From positions 124,001-188,000 of the forward strand of contig DATJAY010000035.1 of the NCBI GenBank assembly GCA_035515795.1: DNA of 64,000 nucleotides, in the 5' to 3' direction. Positions 1 through 8,877 of this stretch are shown piece by piece. The position numbers and the translations under genes are program-made. A model generated the notes under the pieces. It saw only the letters and a list, made by a program, of their open reading frames with translations. It ran no database searches and was not told where the DNA came from. This stretch comes from Candidatus Acidiferrales bacterium (GTDB taxonomy: Bacteria; Bacteroidota; Ignavibacteria; Kryptoniales; JAKASW01). Position 1 is the first letter of the stretch; every line of letters begins with the position of its first letter.

Positions 1-21
1 GCTCCATGCCGAACTAGTCGG

Positions 22-41
22 CCACGTTTCACTTGACGTGG
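22..41 (+). promoter_or_regulatory. Inverted repeat in the leader of the parA-like gene
   Basis: Six-base arms CCACGT (22-27) and ACGTGG (36-41) flank an 8-base spacer. The right arm overlaps the first bases of the only SD-like sequence (GGAG, 40-43) before the GTG start at 55. The hairpin could hide the ribosome site or be a protein operator. The arms are short, so this is tentative. Confidence 0.25.
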
Positions 42-54
42 AGATAATATAACT

Positions 55-951
55 GTGCGAGTCATCTCCATCGCGATCCCAAAGGGGGGGGAAGGAAAAA
101 CAACAACCGCAGTCAATCTCGCCGCGAGTCTTGCAGCGGCCGAGAAGAAGACTCTTCTGATTGATGCCGATACTCTCGGCGCGAGCGGAATTTCTCTCGG
201 CTACACAGCCGACCAGGTCAAAAGCGGACTGTACGACGTTTTCAACTATACTCACTCCCTTAACCGAGTGATTTATAAAACGGAATTGACCTATCTCGAT
301 TTCATTCCTTCGAACATTTCGACTGTCCAGATGGAAGAGCGCCTCCTCCGCCTGAGTGAGAACAGGACAATAATGCGGATTGCACTGCGAGATGTGGAAA
401 AAAAATACGATTACGTGATAATAGACTGCCCCCCGACTCTCCGGGGAATTACGACCAACGCTCTATGCGCGTCCAACTCAGTCATCGTTCCAATGCGCGC
501 CAGTCATTTCTCGCTCGATGCAGTGATGAGACTGATGCGCTACATGAAGTGGATCCGGGAAGTCGCAAACCCAAAAATTTATGTCGAAGGAATTATTCTC
601 ACGATGTACGAGCCGAACACCAAGATTTCTGAAATTACGGGCAGGGAACTTCGTTCGCGTTATTCTAAGTTCCTTTTCAAGATTGTTATTCCAAAAAACT
701 CAACCCTTGCGGAAGCCGCGTTCTACGGGAGGCCGGTGCTGTTGTACAACATAAACTCGAAAGGTGCTCAAGCCTATTTCGAGCTCGCAACCGAAATAAT
801 ATCCCGTGAGCATGCCTTCAACGAGATGATGGGTGAAGCAGGCGTCTCCTCCGCGTCGGACTCATCGCAGGCCGATACCAACGGTTCATTGCCACAGGAC
901 TCTCCAGCAAAGGGAGATAGTGGAGCCTCATTTGAAGGTTCGGTGAAGTGA
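55..951 (+). CDS. ParA/Soj/MinD-family ATPase, no ParB nearby
   Basis: A 298-residue P-loop ATPase of the ParA superfamily. The deviant Walker A is at residues 10-16 (KGGEGKT, with Glu where Val is usual, and the signature first Lys kept). Walker A' DAD is near residue 38, and Walker B-like IIDCPP near residue 122. The C-terminal 35 residues are Ser/Asp-rich and look disordered. The start is GTG with GGAG 11 bases upstream. Family members form ATP-bound dimers that position DNA or protein complexes. No parB, gidB or plasmid gene is visible, so this is an orphan ParA; its cargo is unknown. Its stop overlaps the GTG start of the next gene (GTGA), implying translational coupling. Confidence 0.85.
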   Translation: MRVISIAIPKGGEGKTTTAVNLAASLAAAEKKTLLIDADTLGASGISLGYTADQVKSGLYDVFNYTHSLNRVIYKTELTYLDFIPSNISTVQMEERLLRLSENRTIMRIALRDVEKKYDYVIIDCPPTLRGITTNALCASNSVIVPMRASHFSLDAVMRLMRYMKWIREVANPKIYVEGIILTMYEPNTKISEITGRELRSRYSKFLFKIVIPKNSTLAEAAFYGRPVLLYNINSKGAQAYFELATEIISREHAFNEMMGEAGVSSASDSSQADTNGSLPQDSPAKGDSGASFEGSVK

Positions 952-2651
952 GAGTTCTGCTGAATTTTTCTCTTGCACTTTTATTTCCTCTGATTCTTTG
1001 TTTTGGTAGAGTAAATACCGGCAACTCGAAGTCGTCTTCCAACGACACTTATCTTTTCCCGACTGATGCTTCGCACAGAATAAATTCAGGCTTTGCAGAC
1101 TACCGCTCTTCCCATTTTCACGGTGGGATGGACATCTCAACGAACGGGAAAATCGGCTACCAGGTTTTCGCCGCTAAATCGGGATATGTCTATCGAGTTT
1201 CCGTTTCACCGTTCGGTTATGGAAAGATGCTCATACTGAAACATGACGACTCGACATTCACTTTGTACGGACATCTCTCCGTATTTTCGGAAAAAATCGA
1301 GGAGATGGTTGGGGCGGCGCAGCGACAGGAGCATAAATACGGTGTGGAATTAAGGTTTAAGCCCGATGAAATCCGGGTCGATCGCGGTGAGGTTGTAGCA
1401 TATACGGGGGCGACCGGCGTCGGCGGTCCGCACCTTCATTTTGAGGTTCGCGACAAAAATTTTGCGTTCATCGATCCACTGGTCTTCGGTTCGCTCGACG
1501 TTCCTGACTACAGAACTCCGAGAATCTTCAACATCGCCGTCCGCGGGTTCCTATCCGGCGAAGCCAAGGTATGCAGCATGAAAAAGTCCGGCGATTCATA
1601 TTCTGCAAAACAGATTTTTCGTATGTCGGAGCCGTTCTATTTCGTGCTCCATGGTGCTGATTCATACGGGGGAAAATTCAAGCGACCGCCCAAATATATT
1701 CGGCTGAAGATAGACGGCAATGATTTTATCTCGTTGAACCTGACTCATTTCGATGCCGATGATTATCTGGACGTCGCGTCCCTTGTCGATCTCGGTCTAT
1801 CGAGGAGACTAAAAACATATTATATCCTTTGCGTGAATCGTGCTATTCCCTTTTCGGTTTTTACACCGGACACCCCGCTGAGCGGGCTAATAGGTGAGAA
1901 CTTCCCTAACGGGACTCATTCCTACGAAATTTCCATCGAAGATGAAGACGGAAACGGCGCCTCTGCTAGCGGGAAATTTGTTCTGAATCTTCCTCGATCT
2001 TCAAACAGCTCCTCGGATGCAACCGCAGGGCTGTCGATATCTCCATTTAAAGAAAAAGTCTTCAACCTATCTCCGTCGCTGACGCTGCGATTTCCCGAAA
2101 ACAGTTTTGCAAAGGAGATCGATATTGACGCGAGACTTCTTTCTCAGAATAGTCTTGAAATAGAATCCGAAAATGAGATGCTCAGAAAGAAAGTGGAGCT
2201 GACCTGGAGGGTGAACGATCCGACATTGAGACTCTACAGACGTTTGAGGAGACGCTGGAGTTACATCGAATGCAGCAATGATGGAAGCTTCTTGAGGGCT
2301 AAGATCGGCTACAGAACGGGAGTGTTCGCTCTATTACACGACGAGATGCCTCCAATTGTCGGAAAAATTAGGTTTTCAAATAAGAATCCATTTTACAGGT
2401 CGGCCGCACCGAAGGACTTTAAAAGAGATTTTGTATATTTTAAGGTATCGGACCGATTATCCGGAGTAAATACGGACAACATTTTTCTGAAAGTGGGAGA
2501 TGAAAAGCTCTTTTGCGAGTACGACTCTAAAAAACATTCCGCAGTTTGCCAGGTCGATGCGGATAAGTTGAGAGACGAGAGGAAAGTGGAAATCATCGTC
2601 AGCGATAATGCCGGGAACGAGAGAAGAGTTGTTTCGAGAATCAGATTTTAA
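948..2651 (+). CDS. Exported M23 (LytM-type) metallopeptidase with long C-terminal beta domain
   Basis: A 567-residue protein with an N-terminal hydrophobic signal segment (about residues 3-20). It carries an M23 peptidase domain at about 35-180. The zinc-site residues are present: H58 and D62 in a HxxxD motif, H109, and H162/H164 in PHLHFE. It is therefore predicted to be active as a cell-wall endopeptidase in the periplasm. Residues 190-567 look beta-rich with Ig-like stretches and I recognise no family there. The start is GTG overlapping the parA-like stop by 4 bases; the stop overlaps the K+ channel start by one base (TAATG). Sharing an operon with a ParA ATPase suggests a spatially controlled wall enzyme, which is inference. 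Confidence 0.85.
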   Translation: MRVLLNFSLALLFPLILCFGRVNTGNSKSSSNDTYLFPTDASHRINSGFADYRSSHFHGGMDISTNGKIGYQVFAAKSGYVYRVSVSPFGYGKMLILKHDDSTFTLYGHLSVFSEKIEEMVGAAQRQEHKYGVELRFKPDEIRVDRGEVVAYTGATGVGGPHLHFEVRDKNFAFIDPLVFGSLDVPDYRTPRIFNIAVRGFLSGEAKVCSMKKSGDSYSAKQIFRMSEPFYFVLHGADSYGGKFKRPPKYIRLKIDGNDFISLNLTHFDADDYLDVASLVDLGLSRRLKTYYILCVNRAIPFSVFTPDTPLSGLIGENFPNGTHSYEISIEDEDGNGASASGKFVLNLPRSSNSSSDATAGLSISPFKEKVFNLSPSLTLRFPENSFAKEIDIDARLLSQNSLEIESENEMLRKKVELTWRVNDPTLRLYRRLRRRWSYIECSNDGSFLRAKIGYRTGVFALLHDEMPPIVGKIRFSNKNPFYRSAAPKDFKRDFVYFKVSDRLSGVNTDNIFLKVGDEKLFCEYDSKKHSAVCQVDADKLRDERKVEIIVSDNAGNERRVVSRIRF

Positions 2652-3832
2652 TGAAACGTTTTTGGAAAACTTCCCGGATGAATCTCTTCGGGAAAAGGAG
2701 CGGAATAAATTTAAACTTGATCCCGCTCGTGTGGGTACTCACAAGTCTGGTGGTGGGCGGATCAATCTTAGTGTACCTGGCGGAAGGTCAACACGGGAAT
2801 ATCCACTCTTTATGGGATGCAGTATGGTGGACAGTCGTTACCATGACAACCGTCGGTTATGGAGATGTTGTCCCCACGACGGTTCTCGGACGGGTCGTCG
2901 GGATGTTCGTCATGCTGTCCGGAATCTCCGTCATCTCTTTATTGACCGCGACCATTTCGTCGATCTTCGTAGCACAAAAAATAAGAGAGAGCCAGGGTTT
3001 GCAACAGATTAAGCTGAAGGGACATACAATAATTTGCGGCTGGAATCAGAAGCTCGACGGCCTCCTGGAGACTCTGAACAGATTTTCCTCGGAGCGTCCA
3101 GAGACGGCGGTTGCCAGACAGAAGGAGGGCGTGGTCCTAGTAAACGAAATGCCACCCGCCAGGATGGAAGACACGCTGTCGAGCTATGAGAATCTAAATC
3201 TGAAGTATGTCAGCGGCGACTACACAAAGGAACCGACACTTGCGCGCGCAAATTTGAAAGACGCGCTGTCTGTTATAATCTTACCAGATATGTCGCTGAC
3301 ATCTGAGCCTCGTGACGACAAAACGCTTCCTGCTGCACTCGCGATAAAATCTATGAAGCGTGATATAAAGGTCTACGCCCACGTAATCGACAAGGAAAAT
3401 CTCTCGCACTTGAAAAGGGCAGATGTCGACGACGTCATTATCAGTGACGAACACGTCGGCTATCTGCTTGCATCGGATATTTCTTCGCCGGGAATCGCAC
3501 AGGCAGTCCAGACGCTCTTGGATCCAGAGAAGGGTGTATCCTTCAAAAGAGTAAAGATGCCATCGGACTTCGTCGGAAAAAAATTCCAAGAGATTCATGA
3601 ATACTTCAAAAGCCAGCGAAATAGCATCGTGATTGGATTTGTATCACAGGATGAATCCGTGAAGATAACGGACATTCTTTCTTCCGATTACACGGCAATA
3701 GATTCATTTATAGAACGAAAATTTAAAGCAGCGGGTCTCGATTTTCGGGAAAAGGGCGGACTCCGTCTGAATCTGAATCCACCTCTCGATTATATTGCTC
3801 AAGAAAAAGAAGATGTGATTATAATAGGATGA
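2651..3832 (+). CDS. Two-TM potassium channel with RCK/TrkA-N-type domain
   Basis: A 393-residue inner-membrane ion channel. TM1 is about residues 22-43, the pore helix 52-66, the selectivity filter TVGYGD 67-72, and TM2 about 80-107. The cytoplasmic part from about 123 resembles a TrkA-N/RCK NAD-binding fold, although the usual glycine-rich motif is altered (IICGWNQK). A C-terminal TrkA-C-like part follows. Such channels conduct K+ and are gated by ligands on the RCK ring. The start overlaps the M23 stop by one base. The stop overlaps the next start by 4 bases (ATGA), so the channel is probably made together with the adjacent cyclic-nucleotide-binding protein. Confidence 0.9.
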   Translation: MKRFWKTSRMNLFGKRSGINLNLIPLVWVLTSLVVGGSILVYLAEGQHGNIHSLWDAVWWTVVTMTTVGYGDVVPTTVLGRVVGMFVMLSGISVISLLTATISSIFVAQKIRESQGLQQIKLKGHTIICGWNQKLDGLLETLNRFSSERPETAVARQKEGVVLVNEMPPARMEDTLSSYENLNLKYVSGDYTKEPTLARANLKDALSVIILPDMSLTSEPRDDKTLPAALAIKSMKRDIKVYAHVIDKENLSHLKRADVDDVIISDEHVGYLLASDISSPGIAQAVQTLLDPEKGVSFKRVKMPSDFVGKKFQEIHEYFKSQRNSIVIGFVSQDESVKITDILSSDYTAIDSFIERKFKAAGLDFREKGGLRLNLNPPLDYIAQEKEDVIIIG

Positions 3833-4344
3833 AACCCTCGGCCCTCGATATCGATCTCAGCCGCACGGCAATTTTCGCGGGAATCCCGGAAGAAAAAATT
3901 GCGAAGCTTGCGGCTCTCGTTAAGGTGCAAAATTTTCCGGCAGATCAACTGATCATGAAAGAAGGCGAAAGCGGAAGCTGCCTTTGTATCCTGTTGGGCG
4001 GCGAAGTTGAAGTTAGCAAATCGTTGGTCTTTCGTTCAGGCGCCGCGTCACTTGATCCTTTAGACAAATCACTGATGCGACTTACATCGAAGAATTTCCC
4101 TTTTTTCGGGGAGATGTCTCTCTTTGAGAAAAACAGTGCGCGCAACGCGACGGTGCGCACAATCTCACCGTGCAGGTTTGCCATTATCGAACTGGCAGAT
4201 CTAGTGAGACTTTCAGAAACGGATTATGAGATTGGATATAGGATTTTCTTTAATATTGCATGGGCGTTGAGCGACAGGCTCAACAAAAGCAACAACGACT
4301 TATTGAAGGTAACGACAGCACTCGGTATCGCGTTAGAGAGATGA
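3829..4344 (+). CDS. Single-domain cyclic-nucleotide-binding protein
   Basis: A 171-residue soluble protein with one cNMP-binding domain spanning about residues 12-140. The phosphate-binding cassette is visible as FFGEMSLF followed by RNATV, with the Glu and Arg used to bind the cyclic phosphate kept. There is no helix-turn-helix, so it is not a Crp-type transcription factor. The C-terminal 30 residues are helical. It overlaps the K+ channel gene by ATGA. Cyclic-nucleotide-gated channels normally carry this domain in the same chain, so here it may act as a detached regulatory subunit. That role is inference from gene order. Confidence 0.8.
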   Translation: MKPSALDIDLSRTAIFAGIPEEKIAKLAALVKVQNFPADQLIMKEGESGSCLCILLGGEVEVSKSLVFRSGAASLDPLDKSLMRLTSKNFPFFGEMSLFEKNSARNATVRTISPCRFAIIELADLVRLSETDYEIGYRIFFNIAWALSDRLNKSNNDLLKVTTALGIALER

Positions 4345-4409
4345 CCGAGCTAGACTTTATCTACCGAGGGGATCAAAACAATCTCTGAAATTACCCAGAA
4401 AATTTTCTA

Positions 4410-7064
4410 ATGGATCGAGAAATACCTAAAACATATTCGCCGTCCGAAATTGAAGACAGGTGGTACAAGAGTTGGCTCGATAAGAAATTATTCGAAGCGC
4501 ATGTAAACAAACAGAAGAAGCCTTATACCGTCGTTATTCCTCCGCCAAACATTACCGGAATTTTGACGATGGGGCATGTCCTGAATAATTCCATCCAGGA
4601 TGTTTTCGTCAGATGGAAGAGGATGAAAGGTTTCGAGGCGTGCTGGGTTCCGGGTACCGACCACGCCGGAATCGCCACACAGAACGTCGTGGAGAAAAGC
4701 CTGGCAAAAGAAGGAAAAGACAGACATTCGCTCGGCAGGGAAAAATTTATTGACCTTGTATGGAAATGGCGTGAGCAGTATGGCGGTAAAATAATCAAGC
4801 AGCTGAAAAAGCTTGGCGTCTCGTGCGATTGGTCTCGCGAGCGGTTTACGATGGATGATGGATTGTCGCAGGCAGTAGGGGAAGTCTTCGTAAGGCTGTA
4901 CCAGAAGGGTTTAATTTACCGCGGGAAATATATTGTCAACTGGTGTCCGAAAGACCACACGGCGATAAGCGACGACGAAGTTGAGTATCAGGAGAAAAAC
5001 GGCAAACTCTATTACATAAAGTATCCTTTTGAAGACGGTTCCGGTCATCTCACGGTGGCAACCACGAGACCCGAGACGATGCTCGGCGATGTTGCGGTCG
5101 CCGTGAATCCATCCGATGAACGTTTCAAGAATCTCATCGGGAAAAAACTGGTGCTTCCGCTGGTCGGAAGAAAAATGAAAATAATTGCCGATGATTATGT
5201 CGACAAGGAATTCGGAACCGGTGCGGTGAAAATTACTCCTGCTCACGATCCCAATGATTTCATGGTAGCCGGCCGACACGGTCTGGAAAAAATTGCGGTT
5301 CTCGATATTTCGGGAAAGGTAAACGAGAATGCGCCGGAGAAATACCGCGGTCTCGACAGGTTTAAGGCGCGGAAGCTCATCATCGAAGATTTAGAAGCTT
5401 TACAATTGGTAGATAAGATCACCGACTACAAATTGAGTGTCGGCGAATGCTATCGCTGCCACACGGTCATCGAGCCGTATCTTTCGGATCAGTGGTTCGT
5501 TAAGATGAAACCGCTTGCCGAGCCCGCGCTGAAAGCGGTGCGCGACGGGAAAATTCATTTCTATCCTGAACGTTGGGTAAAAACTTATGAGAACTGGCTG
5601 GAAAATATCCGTGACTGGTGCATCAGCCGGCAGCTGTGGTGGGGCCACAGGATTCCGGTGTGGTACTGCAGCAAATGCGGCGAGCAGGTCGTGAGCACGA
5701 ATGCACCTGCATCTCCATGTTCCAGGTGCGGCGGGGAGTCTTATCATCAGGACGAAGACGTCCTGGACACGTGGTTTTCTTCCTGGCTGTGGCCGTTTTC
5801 TTTGTTTGGCTGGCCTGAAGAAACACCCGACTTAAAATATTTCTACCCGACAGATACGCTTGTCACCGCGCCCGACATAATTTTCTTCTGGGTTGCAAGG
5901 ATGATCATAGCGGGAATCGAGTTTCGTGGAGACGTGCCGTTCAGGGATGTTTACTTCACGAGCGTCATCCGCGATATGCAGGGAAGAAAAATGTCCAAGT
6001 CGCTCGGCAATTCTCCTGATCCGCTCGATGTCATCAGAGATTACGGTGCCGACGCGCTGAGGTTCACGATACTTTACCTTGCCCCGCTAGGGCAGGATGT
6101 CTTGTTTGAAGGCAGCAAATGCGAGATGGGCAGAAATTTTGCGAACAAGATCTGGAACGCCGGTCGGTTCTTAATGATGAATCAGGATAAGATTGAAGTG
6201 TCGGCGGCGCCGGACAATTCGATTTTCGATTTCGCCGATAAGTGGATCGTAAGCAGGCTGCATCGGACGATACGGGATTTGAACATATCCCTGGATCATT
6301 TCCGCATCAACGACGCAGCGAAAATCATTTATGATTTCGTCTGGCATGATTACTGCGATTGGTACGTCGAGATGGTCAAGGAGAGACTCAATCAAGTATC
6401 TAATGAGATGACCCGCGCGATAATTCTTGCGAATGCAATCTCGATTTTTGAATCTGCCATCAAGTTGCTTCATCCCTTCATGCCCTTTATTACCGAGGAG
6501 CTTTACGGACTCATTAAAGAAGGACATGGCAGCGAAAGCATCACCGTTGCTGAATTCCCTGAGGCAGAAATTCGGTTTGTCAATGAGAAAATTGAAGCGG
6601 AAATGGAGCTGATCCAGGAAGTTATTAGTTCAATCAGGGCAATGAGGAAGGAGGCGAGTGTCCCGCCGAATGTTCTTGTCGATATCGTCGTGAAACCGAA
6701 AGATGAGAATATACTTAAGACATTGTCCTCGAACGAATCGCATATCAGATGTCTTGCAAAGGCCGAGTCGTTCAGCATCGGATTTGACCTGCGCAAGCCC
6801 GAGACATCGAAAAGTGCGGTCATTCGAGGAACTGAAATTTTCATTTCATTGGAGGGTTTGGTAAATGTCGATGCCGAGCGGAGCAGGCTTGAGAAAGAAA
6901 TTGACCGGGTGAAAGGAGTAATTGCCGGAATCGAGGCAAAATTGAGCAACGAGCAGTTCATAAAGCGCGCTCCCGCTCAGGTTATTGAAAAAGAGAAATT
7001 GAAAATCGAATCGATGAAAGTAACGCTTGCCAAGCTGGAGGAGAATGTATCTGCAATCCGGTAA
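4410..7064 (+). CDS. valS: Valyl-tRNA synthetase
   Basis: An 884-residue class I aminoacyl-tRNA synthetase that charges tRNA-Val. The HIGH motif appears as GHVLN (55-59) and KMSKS at 527-531. The editing (CP1) domain lies between, with TTRPET. A four-cysteine zinc ribbon (YCSKCG ... CSRCGG) sits near residues 418-445. The C-terminal coiled-coil arm typical of ValRS occupies about residues 815-884. Length and domain order are normal for bacterial ValRS. The 65-base gap before it holds only a weak SD-like stretch and no T-box-like leader that I can see. Confidence 0.97.
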   Translation: MDREIPKTYSPSEIEDRWYKSWLDKKLFEAHVNKQKKPYTVVIPPPNITGILTMGHVLNNSIQDVFVRWKRMKGFEACWVPGTDHAGIATQNVVEKSLAKEGKDRHSLGREKFIDLVWKWREQYGGKIIKQLKKLGVSCDWSRERFTMDDGLSQAVGEVFVRLYQKGLIYRGKYIVNWCPKDHTAISDDEVEYQEKNGKLYYIKYPFEDGSGHLTVATTRPETMLGDVAVAVNPSDERFKNLIGKKLVLPLVGRKMKIIADDYVDKEFGTGAVKITPAHDPNDFMVAGRHGLEKIAVLDISGKVNENAPEKYRGLDRFKARKLIIEDLEALQLVDKITDYKLSVGECYRCHTVIEPYLSDQWFVKMKPLAEPALKAVRDGKIHFYPERWVKTYENWLENIRDWCISRQLWWGHRIPVWYCSKCGEQVVSTNAPASPCSRCGGESYHQDEDVLDTWFSSWLWPFSLFGWPEETPDLKYFYPTDTLVTAPDIIFFWVARMIIAGIEFRGDVPFRDVYFTSVIRDMQGRKMSKSLGNSPDPLDVIRDYGADALRFTILYLAPLGQDVLFEGSKCEMGRNFANKIWNAGRFLMMNQDKIEVSAAPDNSIFDFADKWIVSRLHRTIRDLNISLDHFRINDAAKIIYDFVWHDYCDWYVEMVKERLNQVSNEMTRAIILANAISIFESAIKLLHPFMPFITEELYGLIKEGHGSESITVAEFPEAEIRFVNEKIEAEMELIQEVISSIRAMRKEASVPPNVLVDIVVKPKDENILKTLSSNESHIRCLAKAESFSIGFDLRKPETSKSAVIRGTEIFISLEGLVNVDAERSRLEKEIDRVKGVIAGIEAKLSNEQFIKRAPAQVIEKEKLKIESMKVTLAKLEENVSAIR

Positions 7065-7096
7065 CATATTACCGCTAAGGACGGGAGGGAGGTTCC

Positions 7097-7588
7097 ATGC
7101 CATCATTTGATATAGTGAACCGAGTAGATCTGCAGGAAGTCGATAATGCGATCAACAACACGAAGAAAGAAATCGCGACACGGTATGATTTCCGCGGCTC
7201 GCCCGCCGAAGTGAATCTCGACAAGAAAGAGAAGGTGATCCACGTTGTCGCGGAACATGAGATGAGAATGGACGCGGTGATGGATATGCTCATGACGCAC
7301 ATGATAAGGCGTAAAGTCGATACAAAAGCGCTCAAGCCCAAGGCGATCGAACCGACTTCCCAGGGACATGTCAAGCGCGAAATAAACATTCAAGAAGGTA
7401 TTGAAACGGAAATTGCGAAGAAAATTGTAAGGTTGATAAAAGATCAGAAGCTGAAGGTTCAGGCGGCTATTCAAGACGAGCAGGTGCGCGTCACCGGGAA
7501 AAAAATAGACGATCTGCAGGAAGTAATAAAAATGCTTAGAGGGCAGAACCTGGGAATACCGCTCCAATTCATAAACATGAAAGACTGA
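7097..7588 (+). CDS. yajQ: YajQ-family nucleotide-binding protein
   Basis: A 163-residue cytoplasmic protein matching the UPF0234/YajQ family in length and pattern. It starts PSFDIVNRVDLQEVDNA, as family members do, and ends with the conserved IPLQFINMKD-type tail. Some family members bind cyclic di-GMP or other nucleotides; the role here is not established. The start is supported by a GGAGG (7087-7091) just upstream. It lies 32 bases after valS and may be co-transcribed with it. A long antisense frame over this gene was judged a shadow. Confidence 0.9.
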   Translation: MPSFDIVNRVDLQEVDNAINNTKKEIATRYDFRGSPAEVNLDKKEKVIHVVAEHEMRMDAVMDMLMTHMIRRKVDTKALKPKAIEPTSQGHVKREINIQEGIETEIAKKIVRLIKDQKLKVQAAIQDEQVRVTGKKIDDLQEVIKMLRGQNLGIPLQFINMKD

Positions 7589-7722
7589 GCGCTGATCCCA
7601 ACTTCCATTTTCGAATTCGAAAGCAAGAATTCTTACTTTATCCGCGGATACGACGATAAGGTGGTACACCTCCATGCGAGTCAAGTCAACATTTAACTTT
7701 CAGAATTGAGAATTATAACAAA

Positions 7723-8277
7723 ATGTCTTCATTTAATTTTGTCCTTGTCAAAGAAATTCCGGGTCTAATTTTGATCGAGCCCTTAACTCACAGCGATGAG
7801 CGAGGGTTCTTTATGGAGACCTACCGGGCCGACGAGTTTGAGAAGGTGGGAATCAAAAAGGAGTTCATCCAGGATAATCACTCGTTGTCAATTAAAAATG
7901 TAATCCGCGGGCTGCATTTTCAGATAAAGCCTCACGCACAGTCGAAACTCGTGAGGTGTATCCGCGGAGAGATATATGATGTCGCTGTCGATCTCAGGAA
8001 AAGATCGAAGACATTCGGTAAATGGCTCGGGGTGAAACTCTCGGCTTCGAACAAAAGAATGCTTTATATACCGGCCGGCTTTGCGCACGGATTTTCGACG
8101 ATCTCCGACGAAGCGGAAGTCATCTATAAAGTCGATGAATTATACTCGAGAGAAGACGAGCGCGGAATAGTTTTCAACGACACTCATCTGGGCATCGATT
8201 GGAAAGTGGATAATCCGATCGTATCGAGCAAAGATCGGGCGCTCCCGAAGTTCGATAAGGAAGAAGAGTATTTTTGA
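7723..8277 (+). CDS. rfbC: dTDP-4-dehydrorhamnose 3,5-epimerase
   Basis: A 184-residue cupin-fold enzyme of dTDP-L-rhamnose synthesis; it epimerises C3 and C5 of dTDP-4-keto-6-deoxyglucose. The visible family signatures are SDERGFF (24-30), RGLHFQ with the catalytic His at 65, PAGFAHGF (117-124) and a Tyr near 135. The other rml/rfb genes are absent from the window. The 134-base gap before it holds no gene and the SD is weak. The stop lies three bases before the yjbQ start, so the two may be co-translated. Confidence 0.92.
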   Translation: MSSFNFVLVKEIPGLILIEPLTHSDERGFFMETYRADEFEKVGIKKEFIQDNHSLSIKNVIRGLHFQIKPHAQSKLVRCIRGEIYDVAVDLRKRSKTFGKWLGVKLSASNKRMLYIPAGFAHGFSTISDEAEVIYKVDELYSREDERGIVFNDTHLGIDWKVDNPIVSSKDRALPKFDKEEEYF

Positions 8278-8280
8278 TTT

Positions 8281-8697
8281 ATGATTTTTCAGAGCGAAAT
8301 CAAAGTACCTACTAGAATTCACGGCGAGATGCATGACCTTACGGAAGATATCCGACGGATCGTTTCGGAATCGAAAATCACAACGGGGATGGTCAATGTC
8401 TCCGTCGTCGGAAGTACTGCCGCAATAAGTACGATAGAATTTGAGCCAGGTCTAGAACACGATTTGCCGAAACTTCTTGACCGACTGATTCCTCCTAGCA
8501 GACAGTACGGACACGAACAGGCCTGGCACGACGGCAACGGGCATTCACACCTGCAGGCGGCGCTCCTCGGACCGAGCTTGACTCTCCCGATTAGTGACGG
8601 CAATCTCGTGGCGGGAACATGGCAGCAGGTTTTCCTAATCGAGCTGGATATCAAGCCTCGAGAGAGGACAATTCTCGCGACGGTTTGCGGAGAATGA
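8281..8697 (+). CDS. YjbQ-family (UPF0047) protein
   Basis: A 138-residue protein with the hallmark UPF0047 features. HDLPKLLDRLIP leads into a histidine-containing stretch (WHDGNGHSHLQAALLGPS, residues about 81-98), then GTWQQVFLIELD and a terminal RERTI-type motif. The family is annotated as secondary thiamine-phosphate synthase from complementation data, but its physiological role is unsettled. It follows rfbC after three bases. Confidence 0.88.
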   Translation: MIFQSEIKVPTRIHGEMHDLTEDIRRIVSESKITTGMVNVSVVGSTAAISTIEFEPGLEHDLPKLLDRLIPPSRQYGHEQAWHDGNGHSHLQAALLGPSLTLPISDGNLVAGTWQQVFLIELDIKPRERTILATVCGE

Positions 8698-8821
8698 ATA
8701 CAGAGAACTCGTCCTGTTCTCACAACGCATAATAATAGCCGACAAGGTTTTCAAAATCCGCATTTGAAACAAGCGATCTCGCTGTGATGAATGCGGGAAG
8801 ACTCGGCAGGCATGTTGCATC

Positions 8822-8840
8822 TTACATTCCGCTAATGTAA
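8822..8840. promoter_or_regulatory. Dyad upstream of the first DUF3857 gene
   Basis: A perfect inverted repeat, TTACATT (8822-8828) and AATGTAA (8834-8840), separated by 5 bases. It sits about 40 bases before the chosen start of the DUF3857 gene and 125 bases after yjbQ. It could be an operator or a weak hairpin. It is AT-rich, so chance is not excluded. The rest of the 8698-8877 gap shows no gene. Confidence 0.3.
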
Positions 8841-8877
8841 ATTTTCACGATTTGACAAAATCATGGAGGCTGTGGAG

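Noticed and set aside
84-96. G-run in the Walker A codons of the parA-like gene as a possible frameshift
   Set aside because: The frame reads through to a normal KGGEGKT motif and a full-length protein.
7103-7684. 193-residue minus-strand frame over yajQ
   Set aside because: Antisense shadow of a clear family gene, without SD or recognisable domain.
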